Below are positions 28,262-39,874 of a stretch of DNA of 64,000 nt, piece after piece; positions within the stretch are counted from its first letter, which is position 1; each line of letters starts with the position of its first letter. The stretch spans positions 1,302,001 to 1,366,000 of the forward strand of contig NW_027490111.1 of NCBI RefSeq assembly GCF_050948175.1. The letters run 5' to 3'. Origin of the DNA: Xylocopa sonorina. Lineage: Eukaryota; Arthropoda; Insecta; Hymenoptera; Apidae. The translations under genes and the position numbers were made by a program. The notes beneath the pieces were generated by a model that searched no databases, was not told the origin of the DNA, and saw only the letters and a program-made list of their open reading frames with translations.

Positions 28262-29593
28262 TTATCGCGGCGTTTCGTCGATTTCCGCGTTGGAGTTGTT
28301 CGCGGCGAGAGGACGGACTTGGTGCGCGGCCTCGCCACCTGTCTCGCGGCGGGTGCGGAGGCCATTGTCGTTTCCCGAATTTTTATTTACCGCGTTGTTG
28401 TACTGCCTTTTGCGGCACTCGCCTATTTCGTGCCCCGGGGTCTTGCAATAGCGACAAAATTTGGGCGCGTCCCTGGCTACGATTTGTCTCGGTTGTTCGT
28501 ACGCGGGGCCTCGAGTAGGAGGCGGTACGTCCCTGGATCGCAAGTAAGCGTCACGGTATTCCTGCGGTCGGTACGGCGATGGCGGTCTGAGCCGACACTC
28601 GGTCGCGTAATGTCCGATATTATTACATTTTCGGCAAATAACTTCGGCTGGTTTTTCGCGCGATTCTGGTCGCGCGACACGCGATCTACCTAGTCGGTTG
28701 CAATCACGTTCGTGCATTTGGTAAAGCTCTCGCGCTCGAGCGAACGTTTCTCGCAATGTGCCGAATGAATTTATCGTCATTTGCATTCGAATTTCCGGAA
28801 TGAGACCGTCTTTAAAACATTGTAATGTGAGCGCGTCTACGTCATCGAGCGATTCCGGTGTGTCTCGTCGAGCAAGCCTCTCGCAATCAATTATAGCGGT
28901 TCTAAGATCTTTTACTCGACCGATGTAATCTAGAATGTGCTCGTTCGCGCGCATAAATATATTAGCAAGTTCACCCCGATAATGATGAGCTGATTTTACG
29001 GAGCAAAAAGTGCTGCGAAGAACGTCCGTTAATTCGAGTATTGTGTAACATGGCTCGTCTTCTAGCGCGGCGTAGGCACGACCCTTGAGTTTTCCCTTAA
29101 GCAGGCGTGTGAAAGTTCGCTAGCACCCATTAGGGATAAGCTCATAAGCGCGTTTACACGCTCGGGTAAACTGAAGAATTGGAATGTTCTGACCATCGAA
29201 TGTCGGCACGGCTTCGAGGGCCTGCTTAAGCGATAGCTCGTCGTGTTGCGAACTATTTGTATTAAAATCGGAGCTCGAATTATGTCCGGAAAGCGGATTT
29301 CCCCGAGGAATATCCAGAGAAACGGTATCGTCGCGCGTTAAATCAGGCGTTCTGCGGATAGATTCTATTTCACGACGTAGAATTTCTATTTGCTGGAGCA
29401 ACGCGGCATTACTAGGATCGGTCGTTTTCGTATTTTTCGCGGAAGTATTTTGTTGCGCGGTACTAGGAAGAGGCTCGGAGATAGCGTCTTGGAAGTCGAG
29501 CGTTCTGCTAGTGCGTTTTTCGCGTTCGGAATCGGCCATCGCGGCGGCTCGCTGTGTCTGCTGGCGCGTTTTTGTCGGAGTCCGGGTTGCCAT
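28262..29593 (-). pseudogene. gag: TE1 gag, interrupted by one nonsense codon
   Basis: Homologous to TE2 gag over its whole length. It starts at an ATG at 29593, and the frame is maintained to 28262 except for a TAG at 29120-29122 (codon 158), where TE2 has a Glu codon. This single G-to-T change would end Gag after 157 residues, before the capsid core and both zinc knuckles (CX2CX4HX4C, twice). Downstream of the stop the frame is still open, with the next ATG at 28954. Compared with TE2 this copy has four more codons (12 bp) between the knuckles; the 12 bp lie between short tac repeats and so look like a microhomology deletion in TE2. With gag stopped here, frameshifting into pol could not follow unless the stop is read through. 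Confidence 0.92.
28328..28376 (-). promoter_or_regulatory. TE1 -1 ribosomal frameshift signal
   Basis: On the minus strand the slippery heptamer G GGA AAC (complement at 28370-28376) is in the gag frame, followed by a 6-nt spacer and a hairpin whose 12-nt arms (28352-28363 and 28328-28339) pair as 6 bp, a 2x2 internal loop and 4 bp. Same position and sequence as in TE2. In both copies the pol frame opens just upstream of the heptamer. Confidence 0.8.
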
Positions 29594-29644
29594 ATCTAGT
29601 TTCGCGGTTCCTTTCGGCAGAATTTCCGGAGGAAACGCGTGGCT

Positions 29645-29662
29645 ATCCCACCGCTGTCACCA
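29645..29662 (-). other. TE1 primer-binding site (tRNA-Leu type)
   Basis: On the minus strand it reads TGGTGACAGCGGTGGGAT, starting 13 bp inside the 5' LTR. It is complementary to a tRNA 3' end of the form ATCCCACCGCTGTCACCA. From general knowledge, eukaryotic leucine tRNAs end in ATCCCACCGCTGCCA plus CCA, one base different. Assignment to Leu is therefore likely but not proven without the host tRNA set. Confidence 0.75.
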
Positions 29663-29809
29663 AAAATAACTTTCGTGTCACGTCCCGAGGTGCGGTTGCG
29701 CTCGCAACGGTGGCACAAAGTCGTAACCGTTCCCGAAAATAACGCGAATTGCGTCCGGACCGGGTTCGTTGGCGTTTCGGACTCGATAAAACGGTAACTA
29801 ACACTAAAC

Positions 29810-30157
29810 TTACCTTGCGAAGGCTTGATTCCGCTGTCTGAGTTCTCTTTCCAGGTACCTGGAGCGCCTTGGATCCGCAACCGGGATGGCGGCGGCGTAC
29901 GGCTGGAACGGAGGTACGTCTACGGGAATAAGCGTCCAGGCGGGTTGACTCCGGCTGGCAGGTATCGGCGTTTGGCCCTGACGATTGGCGACTCGTACGG
30001 GTCGTGCGGCGAAGGAAACCTCCTTCACAGGAACCAGGACTCGAACGTAGGAAATTGAATATTCTGGTGCATCACCCACGTATTCCCGAGCGAGACGACG
30101 AAAGAACTCTCTCCTCCCCGCGCGTCGTGTACGCTTTGTCGGAGGTGCAAGGCTCAT
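29810..30157 (-). CDS. LTR-internal sense ORF, TE1 5' LTR copy (unknown)
   Basis: ORF of 115 codons from an ATG at 30157; the frame is open a further 11 codons upstream without an ATG. It lies in the LTR in the element's sense direction. The product is basic and rich in Arg and Pro, with no motif I recognise. The stop TAA is embedded in CAAG|GTAAGT, a perfect 5' splice-site consensus. The frame is open in all three full LTRs, but four of the five differences between TE1's LTRs that fall in it change amino acids, so protein-level selection is not supported. It may be a first exon, or simply an open frame in GC-rich DNA. Confidence 0.3.
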   Translation of the reverse strand: MSLAPPTKRTRRAGRREFFRRLAREYVGDAPEYSISYVRVLVPVKEVSFAARPVRVANRQGQTPIPASRSQPAWTLIPVDVPPFQPYAAAIPVADPRRSRYLERELRQRNQAFAR

Positions 30158-30870
30158 CGAGAATACTTGAACTTCGGTTGAATACGGCACGGCTAAGCGT
30201 TGGTTCGCTCTAGCTTACCGGGATCGACCTGGGCGCAAGATATTCTGTACACGGTAGAAGTGAGGATGGAGCAACTAAGCGCTGGTTCGCTCTAGTCGTC
30301 GAGCCTCAAGACTATCGTAGATGAGATATAGAATTAGAATAATCGCGAGCGTACCCGTGGATTAGAATTAAGGAATTGTATTTGAACTCGAATAAAGATA
30401 CTTTGAATCTGGTAAAAATAAACTATATTCTATGATTTCACTATACTAGATACACTTGACTAAATTCTAAGTTACTGACTAGCGATTACAATGAGAATTA
30501 GAAATAGTATAAAGTATCGAATGGACTCCGCTATGGGAGTATGGATAGAGACGAATGCATTAGAGCTAATTGCTCGTTGCGAATGAGCCTATTGCTCGGA
30601 TCGGAGGTGCATCGTTCGGATGCTGGATTAGAACTCCTCGGTTCGGAGATGAGATACGAACTGACTCTCGGATCTCGCGTCCGCGACCTCCTCGGGTCGC
30701 GCGGCGCGCGAGTCGCTGGGCCCTCGCGGTGGGGCGGACGGTCGGAGTAGGGCGGCCGCTCGGCCCTCGTGGTGGGGCGGCCGTTCGGAGTGGGGCGCGG
30801 CCCGCGTTAAGCGTGAGCCGCGAGCGTCGAGTGTGCGCGCGAGTGCAACGGAACATAACCGTGCATGAAT

Positions 30871-30880
30871 AAAATATATA
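30871..30880 (-). promoter_or_regulatory. TATA-like box in TE1 5' LTR
   Basis: TATATATTTT on the minus strand, about 357 bp into the LTR, after the Pol-tail segment and before a GC-rich stretch. It is the best TATA match in the LTR. The transcription start would lie about 30 bp downstream; no clear initiator is seen. Confidence 0.4.
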
Positions 30881-31237
30881 CATATATTCACTTAAATCTA
30901 GGTGTGTGTTGGTGTGTATGTACATAGGTGAGTAGTGTGCTTATTCTAATCCCACATGTACGAGAAGTACGTATAGGGCTTCGTGATTGCTGGGGATTCG
31001 ACCCAGTACGTGTCGGAGAGCTCCTCGCCCTCGTAATACGGGGTGAAGTCCTCCCCCTCGTGTGTGGAGATCGCGCGTGGGCGCGGCATGCTGCATCCCT
31101 CTTCCCTCTCGTACCTTTGTCTCCTTCTGTAGGGACGGCGAGTCGGCGGGTGGCCCGTGTGCAGGGGCTCCGGATACGGATGCTGGGGATGATGAGGTGG
31201 ACGCCGGAGGGTGGCAGGCGGTACGCCTGACGTTACA

Positions 31238-31261
31238 GCAGGCGGTACGCCTGACGTTACA
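31238..31261 (-). repeat. 24-bp tandem duplication of the LTR terminus
   Basis: Positions 31238-31261 repeat 31214-31237 exactly: the outermost 24 bp of the 5' LTR occur twice. Each unit contains the small inverted repeat CAGGCG-TAC-CGCCTG. The duplication is absent from TE1's left LTR and from both TE2 LTRs. It may reflect slippage at the hairpin, aberrant end processing at integration, or recombination. Confidence 0.9.
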
Positions 31262-31297
31262 CTACTGCTACGATAGGTAGACATTTGCAAACGCTAT

Positions 31298-31311
31298 TTC
31301 CTTGCAAGGAA
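31298..31311. repeat. Example of the 14-bp satellite palindrome
   Basis: TTCCTTGCAAGGAA is its own reverse complement. It recurs once per consensus monomer in the right array. Variants with ttcctagcaagg or ttcctagcgagg keep the 5-bp outer arms (TTCCT/AGGAA) but lose the perfect centre. Confidence 0.9.
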
Positions 31312-32028
31312 GTGTCGCATTCACATTCATTTGAAGTGTAGACGAGGAATACATAACACTTCGCAAATCATATTATATCTTACCATGAAACATTGAAATG
31401 AGATGAAAAAGCGCGTTTTAAGAAGCATTAGAACACTACGGCTACGATAGGTAGACATTTGCAAACGCTATTTCCTTGCAAGGAAGTGTCGCATTTACAT
31501 TCATTTGAATCGCAGACGAGGAATGCATAACACTTCGCAATGAATATTATATCTTATCATGAAACATAGATATGAGATGCAATATCTCGTTTTAAGTAGC
31601 ATTTGAACTCTATTGCTTCGATACGTAGACATCTGCAAACGCTATTTCCGTGCAGGGAAGTGTCGCATTTACATTCATTTGAAGTGTAGACGAGGAATAC
31701 ATGACACTTCGCAAATCATATTATATCTACCCATGAATCATAGAAGTGAGATGCGATATCGCGTTCTAAGAAGCAGCAGATATCCATTGCTACGATACGT
31801 AGACATCTGCAAACGCTATTTCCTTGCAAGAAAGTGTAGCATTTACATTCATTTGAAGTGTAGACGACGGATACATAACACTTCACAAATCATATTATAC
31901 CTTACCATGAAACATTGAAATGAGATGAAAAAGCGCGTTTTAAGAAGCGTTAGAACACTACTGCTACGATAGGTAGACATTTGCAAACGCTATTTCCTTG
32001 CAAGGAAGTGTCGCATTCACATTCATTT

Positions 32029-32058
32029 GAAGTGTAGACGAGGAATACATAACACTTC
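32029..32058. repeat. Example of the satellite GAAGTGT/ACACTTC inverted repeat
   Basis: GAAGTGT (32029-32035) and ACACTTC (32052-32058) form a 7-bp stem with a 16-nt loop. A second direct copy of GAAGTGT lies 24 bp upstream in consensus monomers. Confidence 0.8.
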
Positions 32059-32100
32059 GCCAATCATATTATATCTTAGCATGAAACATTGAAATGAGAT

Positions 32101-32110
32101 GCGATATCGC
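32101..32110. repeat. Example of the 10-bp satellite palindrome
   Basis: GCGATATCGC is a perfect palindrome found in A-type monomers, 105 bp (centre to centre) after the 14-bp dyad. B-type monomers have gcaatatctc and lack it. Confidence 0.9.
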
Positions 32111-35100
32111 GTTTTAAGAATCATAAGAACACTATTGTTACGATACGGAAACATCTGCAAACGCTATTTCCTTGCAAGGAAGTGTCGCATTTACATTCAT
32201 TTGAAGTGTAGACGAGGAATACATGATACTTCGCAAATCATATTATATCTTACCATGAAACATTAAAATGAGATGCGATATCGCGTTATAAGAAGCATTT
32301 GAACTCTATTGCTTCGATACGTGGACATCTGCAAACGCTATTTCCTTGCAAGGAAGTGTCGCATTTACATTCATTTGAAGTGTAGACGAGGAATACATAA
32401 CACTTCGCAAATCATATTATATCTTACCATGAAACATTGAAATGAGATGCGATATCGCGTTTTAAGAATCATAAGAACTCTATTGCTTCGATACGTAGAC
32501 ATCTGCAAACGCTATTTCCTTGCAAGGAAGAGTCGCATTTACATTCATTTGAATCGTAGACGAGGAATGCATAACACTTAGCAATGAATATCATATCTTA
32601 TCATGAAACATAGATATGAGATGCAATATCTCGTTTTATGAAGCATTTGAACTCTATTGCTTCGATACGTAGACATCTGCAAACGCTATTTCCTTGCAAC
32701 GAAGTGTCGCATTTACATTCATTTGAATCGTAGACGAGAAATGCATAACACTTCGCAATGAATATTATATCTTATCATGAAACATAGATATGAGATGCAA
32801 TATCGCGTTTTAAGAATCATATGAACTCTATTGTTACGATACGTACACATCTGCAAACGCTATTTCCTTGCAAGGAAGTGTCGCATTTACGTTCATTTGA
32901 AGCGTGGACGAGGAATACTTGACACTTCGCAAATCATATTATATCTTACCATGAAACATAGATATGAGATGCAATATCTCGTTTTAAGAAGCATTTGAAC
33001 TCTATTGCTTCGATACGTAGACATCTGCAAACGCTATTTCCTTGCAAAGAAGTGTTGCATTTACATTCATTTGAAGTGTAGACAAGGAATACATAACACT
33101 TCGCAAATCATATTATATCTTACCATGAAACATAGAAATGAGATGCGACATCGCGTTCTAAGAAGCATTAGAACACTACTGCTACGATACGTAGATATCT
33201 GCAAACGCTATTTCCGTGCAAGGAAGTGTCGCATTTACATTCATTTGAAGTGTAGACGAGGAATACATAACACTCCGCAAATCATATTATATCTTACCAT
33301 GAAACATAGAAATGAGATGCGATATCGCGTTTTAAGAAACATAAGAACTCTATTGCAACGATACGTAGACATCTGCAAACGCTATTTCCTTGCAAAGAAG
33401 TGTCGCATTTACATTCATTTGAAGTGTAGACGAGGAATACATAACACTTCGCAAATCATATTATATCTTACCATGAAACATAGAAATGAGATGCGATATC
33501 GCGTTTTAAGAAGCATCAGAAATCCATTGCTACGGTACGTAGACATCTGCAAACGCCATTTCCTAGCAAGGAAGTGTCGCATTTACATTCATTTGAAGTG
33601 TAGACGAGGAATACATGACACTTCGCAAATCATATTATATCTTACCATGAAACATTGAAATGAGATGCGATATCGCGTTTTAAGAAGCATTTGATCTCTA
33701 TTGTTACGATACGTAGACATCTGCAAACGCTATTTCCTTGCACGGAAGTGTCGCATTTACGTTCATTTGAATCGTAGACGAGGAATGCATAACCCTTCGC
33801 AATGAATATTATATCTTATCATGAAACATAGATATGAGATGCAATATCTCGTATTAAGAAGCATTTGAACTCTATTGCTTCGATACGTAGACATCTGCAA
33901 ACGCTATTTCCTTGCAAGGAAGTGTCGCATTCACATTCATTTGAAGTGTAGACGAGGAATACATAACACTTCGCAAATCATATTATATCTTACCATGAAA
34001 CATTGAAATGAGATGAAAAAGCGCGTTTTAAGAAGCATTAGAACACTACTGCTACGATAGGTAGACATTTGCAAACGCTATTTCCTTGCAAGGAAGTGTC
34101 GCATTCACATTCATTTGAAGTGTAGACGAGGAATACATAACACTTCGCAAATCATATTATATCTTAGCATGAAACATTGAAATGAGATGCGATATCGCGT
34201 TTTAAGAATCATAAGAACACTATTGTTACGATACGCAGACATCTGCAAACGCTATTTCCTTGGAAGGAAGTGTCGCATTTACGTTCATTAGAATCGTAGA
34301 CGAGGAATGCATAACACTTCGCAATGAATGTTATAAATTATCATGAAACATAGATATGAGATGCAATATCTCGTTTTAAGAAGCATTTGAACTCTATTGC
34401 TTCAATACGTAGACATCTGCAAACGCTATTTCCTTGCAAGGAAGTGTCGCATTTACATTCATTTGAAGTGTAGACGAGGAATACATGATACTTCGCAAAT
34501 CATATTATATCTTACCATGAAACATTAAAATGAGATGCGATATCGCGTTATAAGAAGCATTTGAACTCTATTGCTTCGATACGTGGACATCTGCAAACGC
34601 TATTTCCTTGCAAGGAAGTGTCGCATTTACATTCATTTGAAGTGTAGGCGAGGAATACATAACACTTCGCAAATCATATTATATCTTACCATGAAACATT
34701 GAAATGAGATGCGATATCGCGTTTTAAGAATCATAAGAACTCTATTGCTTCGATACGTAGATATCTGCAAACGCTATTTCCTTGCAAGGAAGAGTCGCAT
34801 TTACATTCATTTGAATCGTAGACGAGGAATGCATAACACTTCACAATGAATATTATATCTTATCATGAAACATAGATATGAGATGCAATATCTCGTTTTA
34901 TGAAGCATTTGAACTCTATTGCTTCGATACGTAGACATCTGCAAACGCTATTTCCTTGCAACGAAGTGTCGCATTTACATTCATTTGAATCGTAGACGAG
35001 AAATGCATAACACTTCGCAATGAATATTATATCTTATCATGAAACATAGATATGAGATGCAATATCGCGTTTTAAGAAGCATTAGAATTCTACTGCTACG

Positions 35101-38100
35101 ATACGCAGACATCTGCAAACGCTATTTCCTTGCAAGGAAGTGTCGCATTTACATTTATTTGGAGCGTGGACGAGGAATACATGACACTTCGCAAATCATA
35201 TTATATCTTACCATGAACAATGAAATGAGATGCGATATCGCGTTTTAAGAAGCATCAGAAATCCATTGCTACGATACGTAGACATCTGCAAACGCTATTT
35301 CCTTGCAAGAAAGTGTCGCATTTACATTCATTTGAAGTGTAGACGAAGAATACATGACACTTCGCAAATCTTATTATATCTTACCATGAAACATAGAAAT
35401 GAGATGCGACCTCGCGTTCTAAGAAGCATTAGAACACTACTGCTACGTTAGGTAGACATTTGCAAACGCTACTTCCTTGCAAGGAAGTGTCGCATTTACA
35501 TTCACTTGAAGTGTAGACGAGGAATACATAACACTCCGCAAATCATATTATATCTTACCATGAATCATAGAAATGAGAAGCGATATCGCGTTTTGAGAAT
35601 CATAAGAACTCTATTGCTACGATACGTAGACATCTGCAAACGCTATTTCCTTGCAAAGAAGTGTCGCATTTACATTCATTTGAAGTGTAGACGAGGAATA
35701 CATAACACTTCGCAATGAATATTATATCTTATCATGAAACATAGATATGAGATGCAATATCTCGTTTTAAGTAGCATTTGAACTCTATTGCTTCGATACG
35801 TAGACATCTGCAAACGCTATTTCCGTGCAGGGAAGTGTCGCATTTACATTCATTTGAAGTGTAGACGAGGAATACATGACACTTCGCAAATCATATTATA
35901 TCTACCCATGAATCATAGAAGTGAGATGCGATATCGCGTTCTAAGAAGCAGCAGATATCCATTGCTACGATACGTAGACATCTGCAAACGCTATTTCCTT
36001 GCAAGAAAGTGTAGCATTTACATTCATTTGAAGTGTAGACGACGGATACATAACACTTCACAAATCATATTATACCTTACCATGAAACATTGAAATGAGA
36101 TGAAAAAGCGCGTTTTAAGAAGCGTTAGAACACTACTGCTACGATAGGTAGACATTTGCAAACGCTATTTCCTTGCAAGGAAGTGTCGCATTCACATTCA
36201 TTTGAAGTGTAGACGAGGAATACATAACACTTCGCCAATCATATTATATCTTAGCATGAAACATTGAAATGAGATGCGATATCGCGTTTTAAGAATCATA
36301 AGAACACTATTGTTACGATACGGAAACATCTGCAAACGCTATTTCCTTGCAAGGAAGTGTCGCATTTACATTCATTTGAAGTGTAGACGAGGAATACATG
36401 ATACTTCGCAAATCATATTATATCTTACCATGAAACATTAAAATGAGATGCGATATCGCGTTATAAGAAGCATTTGAACTCTATTGCTTCGATACGTGGA
36501 CATCTGCAAACGCTATTTCCTTGCAAGGAAGTGTCGCATTTACATTCATTTGAAGTGTAGACGAGGAATACATAACACTTCGCAAATCATATTATATCTT
36601 ACCATGAAACATTGAAATGAGATGCGATATCGCGTTTTAAGAATCATAAGAACTCTATTGCTTCGATACGTAGACATCTGCAAACGCTATTTCCTTGCAA
36701 GGAAGAGTCGCATTTACATTCATTTGAATCGTAGACGAGGAATGCATAACACTTAGCAATGAATATCATATCTTATCATGAAACATAGATATGAGATGCA
36801 ATATCTCGTTTTATGAAGCATTTGAACTCTATTGCTTCGATACGTAGACATCTGCAAACGCTATTTCCTTGCAACGAAGTGTCGCATTTACATTCATTTG
36901 AATCGTAGACGAGAAATGCATAACACTTCGCAATGAATATTATATCTTATCATGAAACATAGATATGAGATGCAATATCGCGTTTTAAGAATCATATGAA
37001 CTCTATTGTTACGATACGTACACATCTGCAAACGCTATTTCCTTGCAAGGAAGTGTCGCATTTACGTTCATTTGAAGCGTGGACGAGGAATACTTGACAC
37101 TTCGCAAATCATATTATATCTTACCATGAAACATAGATATGAGATGCAATATCTCGTTTTAAGAAGCATTTGAACTCTATTGCTTCGATACGTAGACATC
37201 TGCAAACGCTATTTCCTTGCAAAGAAGTGTTGCATTTACATTCATTTGAAGTGTAGACAAGGAATACATAACACTTCGCAAATCATATTATATCTTACCA
37301 TGAAACATAGAAATGAGATGCGACATCGCGTTCTAAGAAGCATTAGAACACTACTGCTACGATACGTAGATATCTGCAAACGCTATTTCCGTGCAAGGAA
37401 GTGTCGCATTTACATTCATTTGAAGTGTAGACGAGGAATACATAACACTCCGCAAATCATATTATATCTTACCATGAAACATAGAAATGAGATGCGATAT
37501 CGCGTTTTAAGAAACATAAGAACTCTATTGCAACGATACGTAGACATCTGCAAACGCTATTTCCTTGCAAAGAAGTGTCGCATTTACATTCATTTGAAGT
37601 GTAGACGAGGAATACATAACACTTCGCAAATCATATTATATCTTACCATGAAACATAGAAATGAGATGCGATATCGCGTTTTAAGAAGCATCAGAAATCC
37701 ATTGCTACGGTACGTAGACATCTGCAAACGCCATTTCCTAGCAAGGAAGTGTCGCATTTACATTCATTTGAAGTGTAGACGAGGAATACATGACACTTCG
37801 CAAATCATATTATATCTTACCATGAAACATTGAAATGAGATGCGATATCGCGTTTTAAGAAGCATTTGATCTCTATTGTTACGATACGTAGACATCTGCA
37901 AACGCTATTTCCTTGCACGGAAGTGTCGCATTTACGTTCATTTGAATCGTAGACGAGGAATGCATAACCCTTCGCAATGAATATTATATCTTATCATGAA
38001 ACATAGATATGAGATGCAATATCTCGTATTAAGAAGCATTTGAACTCTATTGCTTCGATACGTAGACATCTGCAAACGCTATTTCCTTGCAAGGAAGTGT

Positions 38101-39874
38101 CGCATTCACATTCATTTGAAGTGTAGACGAGGAATACATAACACTTCGCAAATCATATTATATCTTACCATGAAACATTGAAATGAGATGAAAAAGCGCG
38201 TTTTAAGAAGCATTAGAACACTACTGCTACGATAGGTAGACATTTGCAAACGCTATTTCCTTGCAAGGAAGTGTCGCATTCACATTCATTTGAAGTGTAG
38301 ACGAGGAATACATAACACTTCGCAAATCATATTATATCTTAGCATGAAACATTGAAATGAGATGCGATATCGCGTTTTAAGAATCATAAGAACACTATTG
38401 TTACGATACGCAGACATCTGCAAACGCTATTTCCTTGGAAGGAAGTGTCGCATTTACGTTCATTAGAATCGTAGACGAGGAATGCATAACACTTCGCAAT
38501 GAATGTTATAAATTATCATGAAACATAGATATGAGATGCAATATCTCGTTTTAAGAAGCATTTGAACTCTATTGCTTCAATACGTAGACATCTGCAAACG
38601 CTATTTCCTTGCAAGGAAGTGTCGCATTTACATTCATTTGAAGTGTAGACGAGGAATACATGATACTTCGCAAATCATATTATATCTTACCATGAAACAT
38701 TAAAATGAGATGCGATATCGCGTTATAAGAAGCATTTGAACTCTATTGCTTCGATACGTGGACATCTGCAAACGCTATTTCCTTGCAAGGAAGTGTCGCA
38801 TTTACATTCATTTGAAGTGTAGGCGAGGAATACATAACACTTCGCAAATCATATTATATCTTACCATGAAACATTGAAATGAGATGCGATATCGCGTTTT
38901 AAGAATCATAAGAACTCTATTGCTTCGATACGTAGATATCTGCAAACGCTATTTCCTTGCAAGGAAGAGTCGCATTTACATTCATTTGAATCGTAGACGA
39001 GGAATGCATAACACTTCACAATGAATATTATATCTTATCATGAAACATAGATATGAGATGCAATATCTCGTTTTATGAAGCATTTGAACTCTATTGCTTC
39101 GATACGTAGACATCTGCAAACGCTATTTCCTTGCAACGAAGTGTCGCATTTACATTCATTTGAATCGTAGACGAGAAATGCATAACACTTCGCAATGAAT
39201 ATTATATCTTATCATGAAACATAGATATGAGATGCAATATCGCGTTTTAAGAAGCATTAGAATTCTACTGCTACGATACGCAGACATCTGCAAACGCTAT
39301 TTCCTTGCAAGGAAGTGTCGCATTTACATTTATTTGGAGCGTGGACGAGGAATACATGACACTTCGCAAATCATATTATATCTTACCATGAACAATGAAA
39401 TGAGATGCGATATCGCGTTTTAAGAAGCATCAGAAATCCATTGCTACGATACGTAGACATCTGCAAACGCTATTTCCTTGCAAGAAAGTGTCGCATTTAC
39501 ATTCATTTGAAGTGTAGACGAAGAATACATGACACTTCGCAAATCTTATTATATCTTACCATGAAACATAGAAATGAGATGCGACCTCGCGTTCTAAGAA
39601 GCATTAGAACACTACTGCTACGTTAGGTAGACATTTGCAAACGCTACTTCCTTGCAAGGAAGTGTCGCATTTACATTCACTTGAAGTGTAGACGAGGAAT
39701 ACATAACACTCCGCAAATCATATTATATCTTACCATGAATCATAGAAATGAGAAGCGATATCGCGTTTTGAGAATCATAAGAACTCTATTGCTACGATAC
39801 GTAGACATCTGCAAACGCTATTTCCTTGCAAAGAAGTGTCGCATTTACATTCATTTGAAGTGTAGACGAGGAAT

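Larger units (their letters stand above)
29676..31237 (-). repeat. TE1 5' LTR (1562 bp)
   Basis: Same ends and length as 22202-23763. In element sense the order is: Pol-tail coding segment (complement 30946 to about 31236), TATA-like box (complement 30871-30880), GC-rich segment, and a sense ORF of 126 codons (complement 29810-30190; ATG-initiated from 30157) ending on a splice-donor-like GTAAGT. At 6 of 7 sites that differ between TE1's LTRs it agrees with TE2. Confidence 0.95.
22202..31261 (-). mobile_element. TE1: full-length Ty3/Gypsy LTR retrotransposon inserted in the satellite
   Basis: Complete element in minus orientation: 3' LTR 22202-23763, polypurine tract 23764-23774, pol 23472-28190, gag 28262-29593, primer-binding site 29645-29662 and 5' LTR 29676-31237, followed by an extra 24-bp copy of the LTR terminus at 31238-31261. 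The domain order PR-RT-RH-IN identifies Ty3/Gypsy; there is no chromodomain and no env-like ORF. By eye the two LTRs differ at about 7 of 1562 positions, which implies a recent insertion if they started identical. Gag has one nonsense codon, so this copy is probably non-autonomous for gag. The flanks lack a target-site duplication: satellite ends in gatacgtgg on the left and resumes at ctactgctacgatagg on the right, a 19-bp phase overlap where a 4-5 bp duplication is expected. Confidence 0.96.
31525..39874 (+). repeat. Higher-order repeat, 24 monomers minus 1 bp (4175 bp), two near-identical copies
   Basis: 31525-35699 and 35700-39874 match at a constant 4175-bp offset: 31613-31918 with 35788-36093, 33005-33658 with 37180-37833, and 35039-35248 with 39214-39423. 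I found no difference in the parts compared by eye. The missing base relative to 24 x 174 is a 1-bp deletion near 35215 (atgaacaatgaaatg), present in both copies. This implies a very recent duplication or an assembly duplication. Confidence 0.88.

Noticed and set aside
27463..28518. 351-codon ORF antisense to TE1 pol (and 373 codons at 58452-59573 antisense in TE2)
   Set aside because: Shadow of the pol coding frame in GC-rich sequence; no recognisable domain and overlaps the well-supported polyprotein.
22202..31237. env gene in TE1 or TE2
   Set aside because: There is no ORF between integrase and the 3' LTR other than the pol extension, and no signal peptide or transmembrane segment.
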